DNA of 64,000 nt from Diaphorobacter ruginosibacter (lineage in GTDB: Bacteria; Pseudomonadota; Gammaproteobacteria; Burkholderiales; Burkholderiaceae_C), in the NCBI RefSeq assembly GCF_014395975.1, contig NZ_CP060714.1, positions 1,736,001 to 1,800,000 of the forward strand, given 5' to 3'. Shown here one piece after another: positions 44,662-53,345 of the stretch; position 1 is the stretch's first letter, and each line of letters starts with the position of its first letter. Position numbers and translations under genes: made by a program. Below the pieces are notes generated by a model, which saw only the letters and a list, made by a program, of their open reading frames with translations, was not told the origin of the DNA and made no database searches.

Positions 44662-44784
44662 CTAGACCCCGGCAGCCTCGAAGATTCTGCGAAGGACCTG
44701 CGCAGGCAGGAACCTCACGCCACGCCGCTTCAGCTCGCGCCTGTAGAGGCGTCCCCTCTCAATGAAATTGATCTGTGGCTTCAT
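44662..44784 (-). CDS. Possible very small basic protein (40 aa)
   Basis: ATG at 44784 to TAG at 44662. The product is rich in Arg/Lys (ERGRLYRRELKRRGVRFLPA) and would be a short amphipathic helix followed by RRIFEAAGV. No clear ribosome site and no neighbour in an obvious operon; it may be a remnant of a larger gene. Confidence 0.25.
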   Translation of the reverse strand: MKPQINFIERGRLYRRELKRRGVRFLPAQVLRRIFEAAGV

Positions 44785-44878
44785 CTGTTGCCGGAAGTTT
44801 GGGCGGCGCGCGAGGGCGCCGTGCTGCAGGCCATCATACTAGCCTACGCTGGCGCTCCGGGGAAAGAAGTCGCACAAG

Positions 44879-45388
44879 CTACTTCCGGTCTTGCACCTTG
44901 GAGTCCTCGCTCTTGGCGTCCTCCATCGCTTCGGGCTCGAGTTTTTCTGCAGAGGTGTTCAGGTGGATGAAGACTCCCCAGCCCGACAGCAGGAGCCCGA
45001 CGGCTCCGATCAGCGCGGATGCGTTGAGCATCAGGTCCGTATCCTGGGAGGCCTTGAAGGTCGTTATCAGGGCTTCGACCGCGAGGGCGATCACCAGCAC
45101 GACGAGGAAGCGGGAGAGAAAGCGCCGCACGCGCGTCGGGCCGCTGATGTGTGTATCGCGCATGACCTCTTCCTCCAGGATGGTCTGTGCAATCTGCAGG
45201 GCGACGACACTTGCCGCGAGAATGCCCAGTGCTTCGACCACCTTGAACATTTCATCGTGACCGAGTCCGTTCTGGAACGCCTCCCACCCCTTGGCTCCGG
45301 CAATCCAGAGCAGGCCCAGGGCGCAGAGCGTGAACATGGTCGCCATCAGGCAATGCACAGCGACGAAGACAGCATGTGCAAATTTCAT
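44879..45388 (-). CDS. Four-helix membrane protein, unknown function
   Basis: 169 aa with hydrophobic segments at about 7-29, 50-68, 92-112 and 122-144, and a charged Glu/Lys-rich C-terminal tail (SAEKLEPEAMEDAKSEDSK). The cytoplasmic loop EEEVMRDTHISGPTRVRRFL between segments 2 and 3 is a constant feature of small GNAT/YqhA-like membrane proteins; this is a resemblance only. Confidence 0.7.
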   Translation of the reverse strand: MKFAHAVFVAVHCLMATMFTLCALGLLWIAGAKGWEAFQNGLGHDEMFKVVEALGILAASVVALQIAQTILEEEVMRDTHISGPTRVRRFLSRFLVVLVIALAVEALITTFKASQDTDLMLNASALIGAVGLLLSGWGVFIHLNTSAEKLEPEAMEDAKSEDSKVQDRK

Positions 45389-45486
45389 ACGAATATCCGG
45401 CAGTTGGACAGCCCCGCATTTTTTCAGCGCATGCGTCCTGTCCCCTGTAGGAGAGCTCCCCGCAGTCGTGCCGGGGCCGCGCGCCG

Positions 45487-45837
45487 TCAGGAGGGCTGAG
45501 GTTGCTGCACAGGTGCCGGCCGCGCGGGGTCTTCACGCTTGCGGCGTGCTATGCGGGTGCTCCAGCGCAGCTTGCCCTTTTTCTGCATTCCGGAACTCAG
45601 GCTGACGACCAGGTATTGGTGCGATGGTGCGTTGCGCGCATCTTCCGACAGCTGTTCCCGTGCTTCCAGTGAAAACTCATCCGACCTCAGGCGTTGATCG
45701 GAGGTGAGCAGTTCGGAATGCACGCGCACCTCTATGCACGCGCATCCGTGGAAGTGATGCCAGCTGCCGCTGCCGAAGAAGAACAAGGTACAGGGCTGGC
45801 GGCATATGGGGCAGTGTGATTCTTTGGGATCCCTCAT
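45487..45837 (-). CDS. Small zinc-finger-like protein
   Basis: 116 aa from the ATG at 45837; a TTG at 45879 would extend it. Begins with a CPICRQPC pair of cysteines, a likely zinc site together with HHFHGCACIEV. The C-terminus is basic and ends in a Pro/Gln stretch. No family recognised. Same strand as the four-helix membrane protein gene downstream, 98 bp apart. Confidence 0.55.
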   Translation of the reverse strand: MRDPKESHCPICRQPCTLFFFGSGSWHHFHGCACIEVRVHSELLTSDQRLRSDEFSLEAREQLSEDARNAPSHQYLVVSLSSGMQKKGKLRWSTRIARRKREDPARPAPVQQPQPS

Positions 45838-46127
45838 GTGGGAATGATGCCACTTGATATGTGTCAATTCACAATTCAAACGCTCATGTTGACATTCAAT
45901 ATGACGACTTTCCGCCTGCCGGGAGCCGTGGACTCCGCTGGTCGCGACACCGCCACGTCATTCGGGAGGGACTACATGTGCCGGACACGGGGAGGCCGTG
46001 AACCGGATGATTCCTGACACTCCGCCGGAAGCGAGGGGCGCAAACTGAACGCAAGCGACAACGTACGTACCGGACGCGATGCAGCCATCGGCCGAGATGG
46101 TGACTTTCCCCCTCTCAAGGAGCGATC

Positions 46128-46304
46128 ATGAATCAGCATAAATCCCAACAGCCACACCAGCAGCAACAGCCACAGCAACAACAGAATCCCAACCAGAAGC
46201 AGCACGATCAGCAGCAGGACAAGCGGGATCAGCAGCAACAGCACAACCCCGGACAGAAGCAGCCGGGCCAGGCGGGTCAACAGCAAACCGGCCAGCACCG
46301 CTAA
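46128..46304 (+). CDS. Gln-rich 58-aa protein
   Basis: ATG at 46128 with AAGGAG 6 nt upstream, stop at 46304. Of 58 residues 27 are Gln, the rest mainly His, Pro, Asn, Lys and Gly; there is no hydrophobic core, so it should be disordered. The glutamine codons mix CAG and CAA, so this is not a simple triplet repeat at DNA level. A second small Gln-containing gene follows after 43 bp and then a terminator, so it is a compact unit of two tiny genes. Confidence 0.7.
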   Translation: MNQHKSQQPHQQQQPQQQQNPNQKQHDQQQDKRDQQQQHNPGQKQPGQAGQQQTGQHR

Positions 46305-46347
46305 GGATGGATCGAAGGCGGCAGCTTCCGGGAAGATGGAGGTCGCA

Positions 46348-46503
46348 ATGAAGCAACTTCTCAGCCTGGGGCAGTCCAAGCGGCGGACGTATGTGCCTCT
46401 CCAGATGGGCCAGCCCATCACGGACAGGAACTACAGTCAGTTGCAGACCAAGGCCAATCAGCGGCAGGTGGGCCAACCGCTGCCGCCGGTCCAGCCGCAT
46501 TGA
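46348..46503 (+). CDS. Small basic Gln-containing protein (51 aa)
   Basis: ATG at 46348 preceded by GGAGG at a 5-6 nt spacing; an ATG 12 nt earlier is in frame but lies inside the ribosome site. The product starts MKQLLSLGQSKRRTYVPLQM and has nine Gln and several Pro, ending QPLPPVQPH. No family recognised. Immediately followed by a hairpin terminator. Confidence 0.6.
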   Translation: MKQLLSLGQSKRRTYVPLQMGQPITDRNYSQLQTKANQRQVGQPLPPVQPH

Positions 46504-46512
46504 ACCAACACG

Positions 46513-46543
46513 GGGCCCCACGGCAACGCCGTCGGGGCCTTTC
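46513..46543 (+). terminator. Rho-independent terminator after the Gln-rich gene pair
   Basis: GGCCCCACGGC pairs with GCCGTCGGGGCC across a short AAC loop, with one bulged base, followed by TTTCT. It begins about 10 bp after the stop of the 51-aa gene. Confidence 0.7.
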
Positions 46544-46705
46544 TGCGGTGCGACAGCCGGCGTAGGTTCGGCTTTTCGTTCAGCACGATTCGCTTCGGAC
46601 TGCTCCCGGCGAGGGGCCGAATCCTACAAGGTCGCATGAGGTTTCCTGCCTAACATGCTTGCTGCTTAACGCGGTGGCATGACATCAGAAGGAGACTCGA
46701 AATTT

Positions 46706-47338
46706 ATGATTCAAATAGGCATAGTGGACGACCATGCGATCGTGAGGGCCAGCCTGAAACAGTATCTGGCCGAGCACGTGGACTTTCGCGTGGCGGGCGA
46801 GGCGCTCAATGTGTGCGAGGCGGTCGAGATGGTGCGGAACCAGCATTTGGATGTGCTGGTGTTGGACCTGACACTGCCAGACGGCAGCGGCGTTGACGCA
46901 ATCACACGGATCCAGGAGGTGGCGCCGGACATTGCCATCCTCATTTTCACCGGTTATCCGGAAGAGCAATTCGCAGTCAACGTCCTGAGGAAGGGCGTTC
47001 GCGGCTACCTCAACAAGGATTGTCCTCCTCATGAAATCGCCGAGGCCATACGAAAGATTGCGCTCAACGGCCGTTACCTGACCGACAAGGTGGCCGAGTT
47101 GCTCGCGCAGAACGTGAGTCGCAAGTCCGATGCCCCTGCTCACGAGCTGCTGTCGGGGCGCGAATATCAGGTGTTTCTCAAGCTGGCGCGCGGCGATACG
47201 GCGGGCCAGATTGCCGGGGGCCTGGGATTGAGTGTCAAGACCGTGAGCACCTACCGTACACGTCTGCTGGAGAAGATGGGACTGGCTTCCAACAGCGATC
47301 TCACGTACTACGCGATGAAGAACGGCATCTTGAACTGA
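46706..47338 (+). CDS. NarL/FixJ-family response regulator
   Basis: 210 aa. The receiver domain has the acidic pocket IVDDHAIVRASL and the phospho-acceptor Asp54 in VLVLDLTLPDGSG; the switch Lys is in GYLNKDCPPHE. The LuxR-type DNA-binding domain is LSGREYQVFLKLARGDTAGQ then LGLSVKTVSTYRTRLLEKMG. I chose the ATG at 46706 since the receiver domain starts there; AAGGAGA is 12 nt upstream, and a further ATG at 46679 is possible. It could be the partner of the kinase at 42183, which has the matching HisKA_3 type, but it is 2.6 kb away. Confidence 0.88.
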   Translation: MIQIGIVDDHAIVRASLKQYLAEHVDFRVAGEALNVCEAVEMVRNQHLDVLVLDLTLPDGSGVDAITRIQEVAPDIAILIFTGYPEEQFAVNVLRKGVRGYLNKDCPPHEIAEAIRKIALNGRYLTDKVAELLAQNVSRKSDAPAHELLSGREYQVFLKLARGDTAGQIAGGLGLSVKTVSTYRTRLLEKMGLASNSDLTYYAMKNGILN

Positions 47339-47406
47339 CGGATACCTGGTGGCGCAGCGGCGCCCTGGACAGGCCTCCTTGCCGGAATCACCATTCCAAC
47401 TGCTCC

Positions 47407-47910
47407 ATGAATGCAATGAACGCTTCCGATTCCAGTGTTGATATCGTGCTCCACACGATCAGTCGAGAACTCTCGGATGTCCAGGACCTGGAGCAGGCGA
47501 CCAAGGTCGTGTTCAGGCTGCTGCTGGCTGCGCTGCTCGGAGGCCTGCTGGGATTCGAGCGCGAAACCAGCGGCAAGTCCGCAGGGCTGCGTACGCACAT
47601 GCTTGTGGCCATGGGCGCCTCCATGTTTCTGACCATTGCGCAACTGACAGGCGTCAGCGCAGCCGAATCGAGCAGGGTCATCCAGGGGGTGATCGCGGGC
47701 GTGGGCTTCCTGGGCGCGGGCGCAATCCTGAAGTCTTCCAGGCATGGGGAAGAGGACGTCAAGGGACTGACCACTGCCGCGGGTATCTGGTTCACGGCTG
47801 CCATTGGTGTGGCAGTGGGGGTAGGGGAAGAGACCACCGCCATTTTCTGCACGGTGCTGGCACTCACCGTCCTGGCTGTCGTGCCCTGGCTTACTCGTAG
47901 CCGCCGCTAG
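47407..47910 (+). CDS. MgtC/SapB-family membrane protein
   Basis: 167 aa. The family core is evident: LLLAALLGGLLGFERETSGKSAGLRTHML, VQGVIAGVGFLGAGAIL-type segment (IQGVIAGVGFLGAGAILKSS) and LTTAAGIWFTAAIGVAVGVG, with about four to five membrane helices. Lacks the C-terminal ACT-like domain found in Salmonella MgtC. Roles in magnesium limitation and stress are described for the family. Convergent with, and overlapping by 4 bp, the next minus-strand gene. Confidence 0.85.
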   Translation: MNAMNASDSSVDIVLHTISRELSDVQDLEQATKVVFRLLLAALLGGLLGFERETSGKSAGLRTHMLVAMGASMFLTIAQLTGVSAAESSRVIQGVIAGVGFLGAGAILKSSRHGEEDVKGLTTAAGIWFTAAIGVAVGVGEETTAIFCTVLALTVLAVVPWLTRSRR

Positions 47911-48122
47911 CCATTCGGGTCTTCGCCAATGTGCGTGGCGATGAGTCCGAGGTTGGTGATGGAAAGTATGGTGGCTTTCTGGATGGAGTCGCCGGGCTCC
48001 GAAATGTCGGCCTCGATCAGGCCCGAAGCACGCAATATCCGGACCTTGTCCACCTTGGCAGCATCCGTCAGCACCACGGGCAGATCCAGGTTTCTGATTT
48101 CCTTCAAAAGCTCGATCGGCAA
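47907..48122 (-). CDS. Small conserved-looking protein (71 aa), TTG start
   Basis: Starts at TTG 48122, supported by GGGAG 7 nt upstream; no in-frame ATG is near. Alternating hydrophobic and charged residues (PIELLKEIRNLDLPVVL, KVDKVRILRASGLIEADI) predict a small alpha/beta soluble fold resembling a winged-helix fragment. No family recognised. Confidence 0.55.
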   Translation of the reverse strand: MPIELLKEIRNLDLPVVLTDAAKVDKVRILRASGLIEADISEPGDSIQKATILSITNLGLIATHIGEDPNG

Positions 48123-48211
48123 TGTGTTCTCCCGGCTTGTTGGGTTCGTACGGTCTCCTTGTTGAATGTTAACCTAATGTAAACGGCTTTGTCGAATGGC
48201 CATCCAACGCC

Positions 48212-49015
48212 TCAAGCCAACCAGCGTTTGCGGCGCTTGTAGCTCTTGATGTCTCGGAAGCTCTTGCGCTGCTCCCCGCCCACCCCGAGGTAGAACTCCT
48301 TGACATCTTCGTTGTTGCGCAGGTCCTGGGCCTTTCCGTCCAAGACCACGCGGCCGCTCTCCAGGATATAGCCGTAGTCCGCATACTTGAGCGCCATGCC
48401 GGTGTTCTGCTCGGCGATGAGGAAACTGACTTTCTCCTTGTGGTTCAGGTCCCTCACGATTCCGAATACCTCCTCCACGATCTGGGGCGCGAGTCCCATG
48501 GAGGGCTCGTCGAGCAGCACGATGCCGGGGTTGGTCATCAACGCCCGGCCGATCGCGCACATTTGCTGCTCGCCGCCGGATGTATAGGCGGCCTGAGAGG
48601 TGCGCCGTGTTTTCAGCCGGGGAAAGTAGGCATAGACCTTTTCCAGGTTTCTTGCGATCTCGGCCTTGTCGCTGCGGGTGTAGCAGCCTGTCAGCAGGTT
48701 TTCCTCTATCGTCAGGTGTGCAAAACAATGCCTTCCTTCCATGACCTGCACCACCCCGCGCCGTACCAGCTCGGCCGGGGACAGGCTGTCGATCCGCTCG
48801 TTGCGCAGCTCGATACTGCCCTTGGTGACCTCTCCTCGCTCGCCCTTGAGAAGATTCGATATCGCGCGCAGCGTGGTGGTCTTGCCCGCGCCGTTTCCAC
48901 CCAGCAGGGCTGCTACCTGACCTTCGGCCAGGGTCAGCGAGACCCCCTTGAGCACCAGGATGACATGGTTGTAGATGACCTCAATGCCGTTGACATTCAA
49001 AACCGTGTTCGTCAT
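48212..49015 (-). CDS. livF: Branched-chain-type ABC transporter ATP-binding protein LivF (mutase operon)
   Basis: 267 aa ATPase. Walker A GGNGAGKTT near residue 39, signature TSGGEQQMCAIGRALMT, Walker B IVLLDEPSMGLAPQIV, switch FLIAEQNTGMALKYADYGYI. The C-terminal basic tail (YKRRKRWLA) extends beyond usual LivF by about 25 residues. Last gene of the eleven-gene unit that starts with the TetR gene at 59565; 70 bp behind the binding-protein gene with a hairpin in between. Confidence 0.92.
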   Translation of the reverse strand: MTNTVLNVNGIEVIYNHVILVLKGVSLTLAEGQVAALLGGNGAGKTTTLRAISNLLKGERGEVTKGSIELRNERIDSLSPAELVRRGVVQVMEGRHCFAHLTIEENLLTGCYTRSDKAEIARNLEKVYAYFPRLKTRRTSQAAYTSGGEQQMCAIGRALMTNPGIVLLDEPSMGLAPQIVEEVFGIVRDLNHKEKVSFLIAEQNTGMALKYADYGYILESGRVVLDGKAQDLRNNEDVKEFYLGVGGEQRKSFRDIKSYKRRKRWLA

Positions 49016-49036
49016 GTGATGTGATCTTCCATGGGG

Positions 49037-49066
49037 GAAGCCGGGCGGGCACCGCTTCCCGGCTTC
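49037..49066 (-). other. Intercistronic hairpin between the binding-protein and livF genes
   Basis: Perfect 9-bp arms GAAGCCGGG (49037-49045) and CCCGGCTTC (49058-49066) with a 12-nt loop. No T-run. Hairpins at this place in Liv-type operons often protect the abundant binding-protein message or partly terminate transcription before the next gene. Confidence 0.5.
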
Positions 49067-49086
49067 AGGGTTTCAATTGCGGCAGG

Positions 49087-50412
49087 CTACGAGTTGCAGT
49101 CGTCGGCGGCGCGGCGCGTCTGCTTCTTCTCGGCCAGGTGGCGGTCCACGGATTCCTTGAGCAGGGGGCCCAGAATGTTCTGGTCGGCCTGCAGCCAGTC
49201 GGAACTCACGTTCCACTTGGCTCCATCCCACGTATAGGCGCGGGCGGACGAGGGGCCCATGTGATCCTTGCAGGTGGTAGATAGGGGACGCATGATGTCC
49301 GCAATGCCCAGTTCCTCCAGGCGCTTCTGGCTGATGTCCAGGTTCTCATAGCCCCAACGTGCCTGGGATGGAGTCATCACCTTGCCCTTGCCGAATTTCT
49401 CCTGGGCGCGCCGAACCCCCTCGACCGACATCATCGCGTTCATCATGCCGCGCATGTAGAGCGCCTCTCCCACCTCTTCTTTGGGGCCGGATCCGTTGCC
49501 CTTCGCATGCAGTTTCTCGAGAACTTCCTGTGCGATTTTCGAGCTGGCGCCAGGTCCGGGCAGCAGCAGCACGGCGCTGTACCCTTCCGCGCCTGCCACG
49601 CCTTTCACATCGGACTCCGAGCCGGAGGGCCATACACCAATCATGCGGTTGCGCGCAAATCCCGTGGACTGCGCCTCTTTCAGGGCGGTGGAGTTCATCA
49701 CGCCCCATCCCCACAGCAGCACATAGTCCGGTCGGGTCTGGCGGATCTGCAGCCATGCGGCCTTCTGGTCCACACCGGGGTGGGAGACCGGCAGCGTCAG
49801 CAGGTCGAAGCCGGCAGCCTTGGCCCTTGCCGTGAGAACCGGGATGGCTTCCTTCCCGAAGGGACTGTCGTGGTACAGCAGCGTGATCTTCTTGCCCTTG
49901 AGCTTGTCGGCTCCGCCAGCCCTCTGAACGAGATACTGGTATTGCGTATCCGCGGAAGCCCAGTGCGTGCCGCCAATGGGAAAGCTCCACTTGTAGGCAC
50001 CGCCATCCGCGCTTTCGCTGACGCCGTAGGCGGGCGTGAGGATGGGGATGCGGTCTGCGGCGCCGCGTTCAGTCAGCGCGAAGGTGATGCCGGTGGACAT
50101 GGTCTGAAAGACGGTTGCCCCGCCGTGCTTGTCCTTCAAGCGCTCATAGCATTCCACGCCTCTGTCCGTGGCATAGCCCGTCTCGCATTCCTCCCACAGC
50201 ACGCGCACGCCGTTGATACCTCCGTTCAGGTTGACCAGTTTGTAGTAGTCGAGAAAGCCGTTCGCCCAGGGCGTTCCGCTTGGTGCGTAGGGGCCGGTAC
50301 GAAAGGTCAGCATGGGAAAGAACTGCTGTTTTTCCTGCGCGAGCGCGGGGCTGGAAGCGACAGACACCAGTGCAGCGACAGCTGCGGAAAGGGTTGCGAT
50401 GGTCCGTTTCAT
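49087..50412 (-). CDS. Branched-chain-type ABC transporter periplasmic binding protein (mutase operon)
   Basis: 441 aa, with signal peptide about residues 1-26 (ending SPALAQE). It lacks the classic LKIG opening and instead begins KQQFFPMLTFRTGPYAPSGT, the pattern of receptors found with acyl-CoA-synthetase-linked Liv clusters. GVRVLWEECETGYATDRGVE and GGAVFQ-type region GGATVFQTMSTGITFALTER follow. Chosen ATG 50412 because AGGAG is then 5 nt away; the ATG three bases earlier is too close. Ligand unknown; operon context points to an organic acid. Confidence 0.88.
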   Translation of the reverse strand: MKRTIATLSAAVAALVSVASSPALAQEKQQFFPMLTFRTGPYAPSGTPWANGFLDYYKLVNLNGGINGVRVLWEECETGYATDRGVECYERLKDKHGGATVFQTMSTGITFALTERGAADRIPILTPAYGVSESADGGAYKWSFPIGGTHWASADTQYQYLVQRAGGADKLKGKKITLLYHDSPFGKEAIPVLTARAKAAGFDLLTLPVSHPGVDQKAAWLQIRQTRPDYVLLWGWGVMNSTALKEAQSTGFARNRMIGVWPSGSESDVKGVAGAEGYSAVLLLPGPGASSKIAQEVLEKLHAKGNGSGPKEEVGEALYMRGMMNAMMSVEGVRRAQEKFGKGKVMTPSQARWGYENLDISQKRLEELGIADIMRPLSTTCKDHMGPSSARAYTWDGAKWNVSSDWLQADQNILGPLLKESVDRHLAEKKQTRRAADDCNS

Positions 50413-50475
50413 CATGTCTCCTGATCGTTGTTGTCAAATGGCCTTGTTGCCGGGCCGCGGAGTGCGTTCCGACAG

Positions 50476-51552
50476 TCAATGAGGAAATGGCCAGATCCTC
50501 AAACGCTGCTTTCCAAGCGACCACAATTTGCTGAGCCCGTGGGGCTCGACAATGAGGAACCAGACGATCAATCCACCGAAGATCATCGTCTCGATATGGG
50601 CGATGGTGGCGGTGGAAATGGCGAAGCCGAAGACGCCCCCCACTGCGGGAAGGGCCTGGCTCAGGAAGATGGGCAGCAGGACGATGAACGCAGCCCCGAG
50701 AAAACCGCCCATGATCGAGCCCATGCCGCCGATGATCACCATGAAGAGCAGGCGGAACGAGATCTCCACCGAGAAGGCGGCGGGCTCCCATGCGCCCAGG
50801 TGCACGAACGCCCACAGGCTGCCCGCGATCCCGATGATGAAGGAGCTCACGGCAAATGCGCTCAGCTTGGCGTAGGTCGGCCGGATGCCGATCACCGCGG
50901 CTGCCACGTCCATGTCGCGGATCGCCATCCATTCCCGGCCGACGGCGCTGCGAACGAGATTCTTGGCGATCAGGGCAAAGAAGATCACGAACGCAAGGCA
51001 GAAGAGGTATTTCTGTATGGGCGTCTCTATGGGCAGGCTGCCGACGTGCAGGTTGCCGACCGACACGGAGCCCGAAGACGAATGGTTGGTCAGCCATTTC
51101 ACCCGCAGGAAAAGCCAGTCGCTGAAGAACTGCGCTGCCAGCGTGGCAACCGCAAGATACAGTCCCTTGACGCGCAGGCTCGGCAGTCCGAACCCGATCC
51201 CGTAGATCATGGCGAAGAACCCGCCAAGAAGGAGGGCAGGGATCAGCGGCATGTCCGGAATCCGTGCCATCAGGTTGAATGCACCGTACGCACCGATGGC
51301 CATGAAGGCCCCCGATCCCAGTGAAATCTGCCCGCAGTAGCCCACCAGGATGTTCACTCCCAGTGCGGCGAGCGACATGATCAGGAAGGGAATGCCGATG
51401 GCCCGCAAGACATAGTCGGAGGCCAGCGAGGGAATGAGCACGCTGGCGGTGACGAGCAACGCGAGCATGGCATGGCGATCCTGTTCGATGGGCAGGATCT
51501 GCTGGTCGGCGCGGTAGCTGGTCTTGATCTGGCCGTTTTCTCTGTAGAGCAT
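50476..51552 (-). CDS. livM: Branched-chain-type ABC transporter permease LivM (mutase operon)
   Basis: 358 aa permease with about ten membrane segments. GVNILVGYCGQISLGSGAFM is the family core; the coupling loop is REWMAIRDMDVAAAVIGIRP, and GGMGSIMGGFLGAAFIVLLP lies near residue 275. Lies 47 bp behind livH. The first 30 residues are charged and cytoplasmic. Confidence 0.9.
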   Translation of the reverse strand: MLYRENGQIKTSYRADQQILPIEQDRHAMLALLVTASVLIPSLASDYVLRAIGIPFLIMSLAALGVNILVGYCGQISLGSGAFMAIGAYGAFNLMARIPDMPLIPALLLGGFFAMIYGIGFGLPSLRVKGLYLAVATLAAQFFSDWLFLRVKWLTNHSSSGSVSVGNLHVGSLPIETPIQKYLFCLAFVIFFALIAKNLVRSAVGREWMAIRDMDVAAAVIGIRPTYAKLSAFAVSSFIIGIAGSLWAFVHLGAWEPAAFSVEISFRLLFMVIIGGMGSIMGGFLGAAFIVLLPIFLSQALPAVGGVFGFAISTATIAHIETMIFGGLIVWFLIVEPHGLSKLWSLGKQRLRIWPFPH

Positions 51553-51599
51553 GGATGCCTCCCGTTAGGTGCGGATGCGAGGGTGGAGAGGGCGAAGGA

Positions 51600-52529
51600 T
51601 CAGACGCGATCGATGATCTTCTCGCCGAACAGCCCCTGGGGGCGAACCAGCAGGAACACGAGCGCGAGGACGTAGGCGAACCAGATCTCGATGCCGCCCC
51701 CGACCAGGGGGCCCAGGTAGACCTCGGAGAGCTTTTCCCCGACGCCGATGATCAGGCCGCCGATGATGGCTCCGGGCACGGAGGTGAGCCCGCCGAGGAT
51801 GAGCACGGGAAGTGCGCGCAGGGCCACGGTGGCCAGCGAGAACTGAACGCCCAGCTTCGATCCCCAGATCATTCCCGCGACCAGGGCCACCACGCCTGCG
51901 ACGCTCCAGACGATCACCCAGATGCGGTTGAGCGGAATGCCGATGGACAGCGCGGCCTGGTGGTCATCGGCCACGGCGCGCAGTGCGCGTCCCGTTGCCG
52001 TTTTCTGGAAGAAGACGGACAGTGTCGCGACGAGGACGGCCGCGATCAGGGCGGCATAGAGATCCTCCTTGTTGATGAGAAGGCCGCCTTCGAATGCCTG
52101 CTCCAGGATGAACACGGGGTCCTTGGGCATGCCGATATTGATCTGGTAGATATTGCTGCCAAAGATGGTCTGCCCCAGTCCATCCAGAAAATATGAAATG
52201 CCCAGGGTTGCCATCAGCAGGGTCGCACCTTCCTGATTGACCAGGTAGCGCAGCGCAAGCCGCTCCACGAGCCATGCAATCAGCACCATGCACAGCCCGG
52301 CCATCAGGAATGCCAGCACGTTGGCGACGAGCGCACTTCCGATGCCGAACCACTGGGGTATCCACTCGGAGAACCTTGCCATGGCCAGTGCAGCGAACAG
52401 GACCATCGCTCCCTGGGCAAAGTTGAATACGCCGGAGGCCTTGAAGATCAGCACGAATCCCAAGGCCACCAGGGCATAGAGCATGCCCGCCATCAGCCCG
52501 CCAAACAGCGTCTCTAGAAAGAAGGACAT
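51600..52529 (-). CDS. livH: Branched-chain-type ABC transporter permease LivH (mutase operon)
   Basis: 309 aa permease. LFGGLMAGMLYALVALGFVL and FKASGVFNFAQGAMVLFAAL are the N-terminal signatures; the coupling loop is RALRAVADDHQAALSIGIPL and GGLTSVPGAIIGGLIIGVGE closes the core. Eight or so membrane helices. 18 bp behind livG. Confidence 0.92.
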   Translation of the reverse strand: MSFFLETLFGGLMAGMLYALVALGFVLIFKASGVFNFAQGAMVLFAALAMARFSEWIPQWFGIGSALVANVLAFLMAGLCMVLIAWLVERLALRYLVNQEGATLLMATLGISYFLDGLGQTIFGSNIYQINIGMPKDPVFILEQAFEGGLLINKEDLYAALIAAVLVATLSVFFQKTATGRALRAVADDHQAALSIGIPLNRIWVIVWSVAGVVALVAGMIWGSKLGVQFSLATVALRALPVLILGGLTSVPGAIIGGLIIGVGEKLSEVYLGPLVGGGIEIWFAYVLALVFLLVRPQGLFGEKIIDRV

Positions 52530-52547
52530 AGGCTTCTCCGGATGGTT

Positions 52548-53345
52548 TCAATGCGTGGTGCCCAGGTAGGCCTGGATCACCTCTTCGTTGTTCAGAACCT
52601 CGTCCGGGGTCCCATCGGCGATCTTTCTGCCGTAGTCCAGAACGACGACCCGGTCCGAGATGTCCATCACCACGCCCATGTCGTGCTCGATGAGCACGAT
52701 GGTGGTTCCGAACTCGTCGTTCACATCGAGGATGAAGCGGCACATGTCCTGCTTCTCCTCGAGGTTTATGCCGGCCATCGGCTCGTCGAGCAGCAGCACC
52801 TGCGGCTCCATTGCAAGGGCGCGCCCCAGGTCGACACGTTTCTGCAGCCCGTAGGGCAACTGGCCGACGGGCGTCTTGCGGTGGGCCTGTATCTCCAGGA
52901 AATCGATGATCCGCTCCACGAATTCGCGGTGCTTTTCTTCCTCGCGCTGCGCGCCGCCCAGGCCGAAGGGGTTGCGAAAGGCCTGCGAGAGCAGGCTGCT
53001 CCTGATGCGCAGATTCCGCCCCGTCATGATGTTGTCGATGACGCTCATGCCCTTGAACAGTGCAAGATTCTGGAACGTGCGCGCGATGCCCATCTGCGCC
53101 ACATCGCGGCTGCTCAGCTGATTGAAGGATCTGCCCCTGAAGTTGATGCTTCCTTCCTGCGGGATGTACACGCCGTTGATGCAGTTCAGCATCGAGCTCT
53201 TGCCTGCTCCGTTGGGGCCGATGATGGAGCGCACCTCATGTTCGCGGACGTCGAGGCTGATGTCCGTGAGCGCCTTGACGCCGCCGAAGCGCAGGCTGAT
53301 GTGCCGGACGTCGAGGATGACGTCGCCGATCTGTCGTTTGCTCAT
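52548..53345 (-). CDS. livG: Branched-chain-type ABC transporter ATP-binding protein LivG (mutase operon)
   Basis: 265 aa ATPase. Walker A GPNGAGKSS near residue 40, the LivG insert FNQLSSRDVAQMGIARTFQN, signature LPYGLQKRVDLGRALAMEPQ, Walker B LLLDEPMAGINLEEKQD and switch IVLIEHDMGVVMDISDRVV. Ends AYLGTTH. Its ATG overlaps the acyl-CoA synthetase stop (ATGA), so activation enzyme and transporter are translationally linked. Confidence 0.92.
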   Translation of the reverse strand: MSKRQIGDVILDVRHISLRFGGVKALTDISLDVREHEVRSIIGPNGAGKSSMLNCINGVYIPQEGSINFRGRSFNQLSSRDVAQMGIARTFQNLALFKGMSVIDNIMTGRNLRIRSSLLSQAFRNPFGLGGAQREEEKHREFVERIIDFLEIQAHRKTPVGQLPYGLQKRVDLGRALAMEPQVLLLDEPMAGINLEEKQDMCRFILDVNDEFGTTIVLIEHDMGVVMDISDRVVVLDYGRKIADGTPDEVLNNEEVIQAYLGTTH

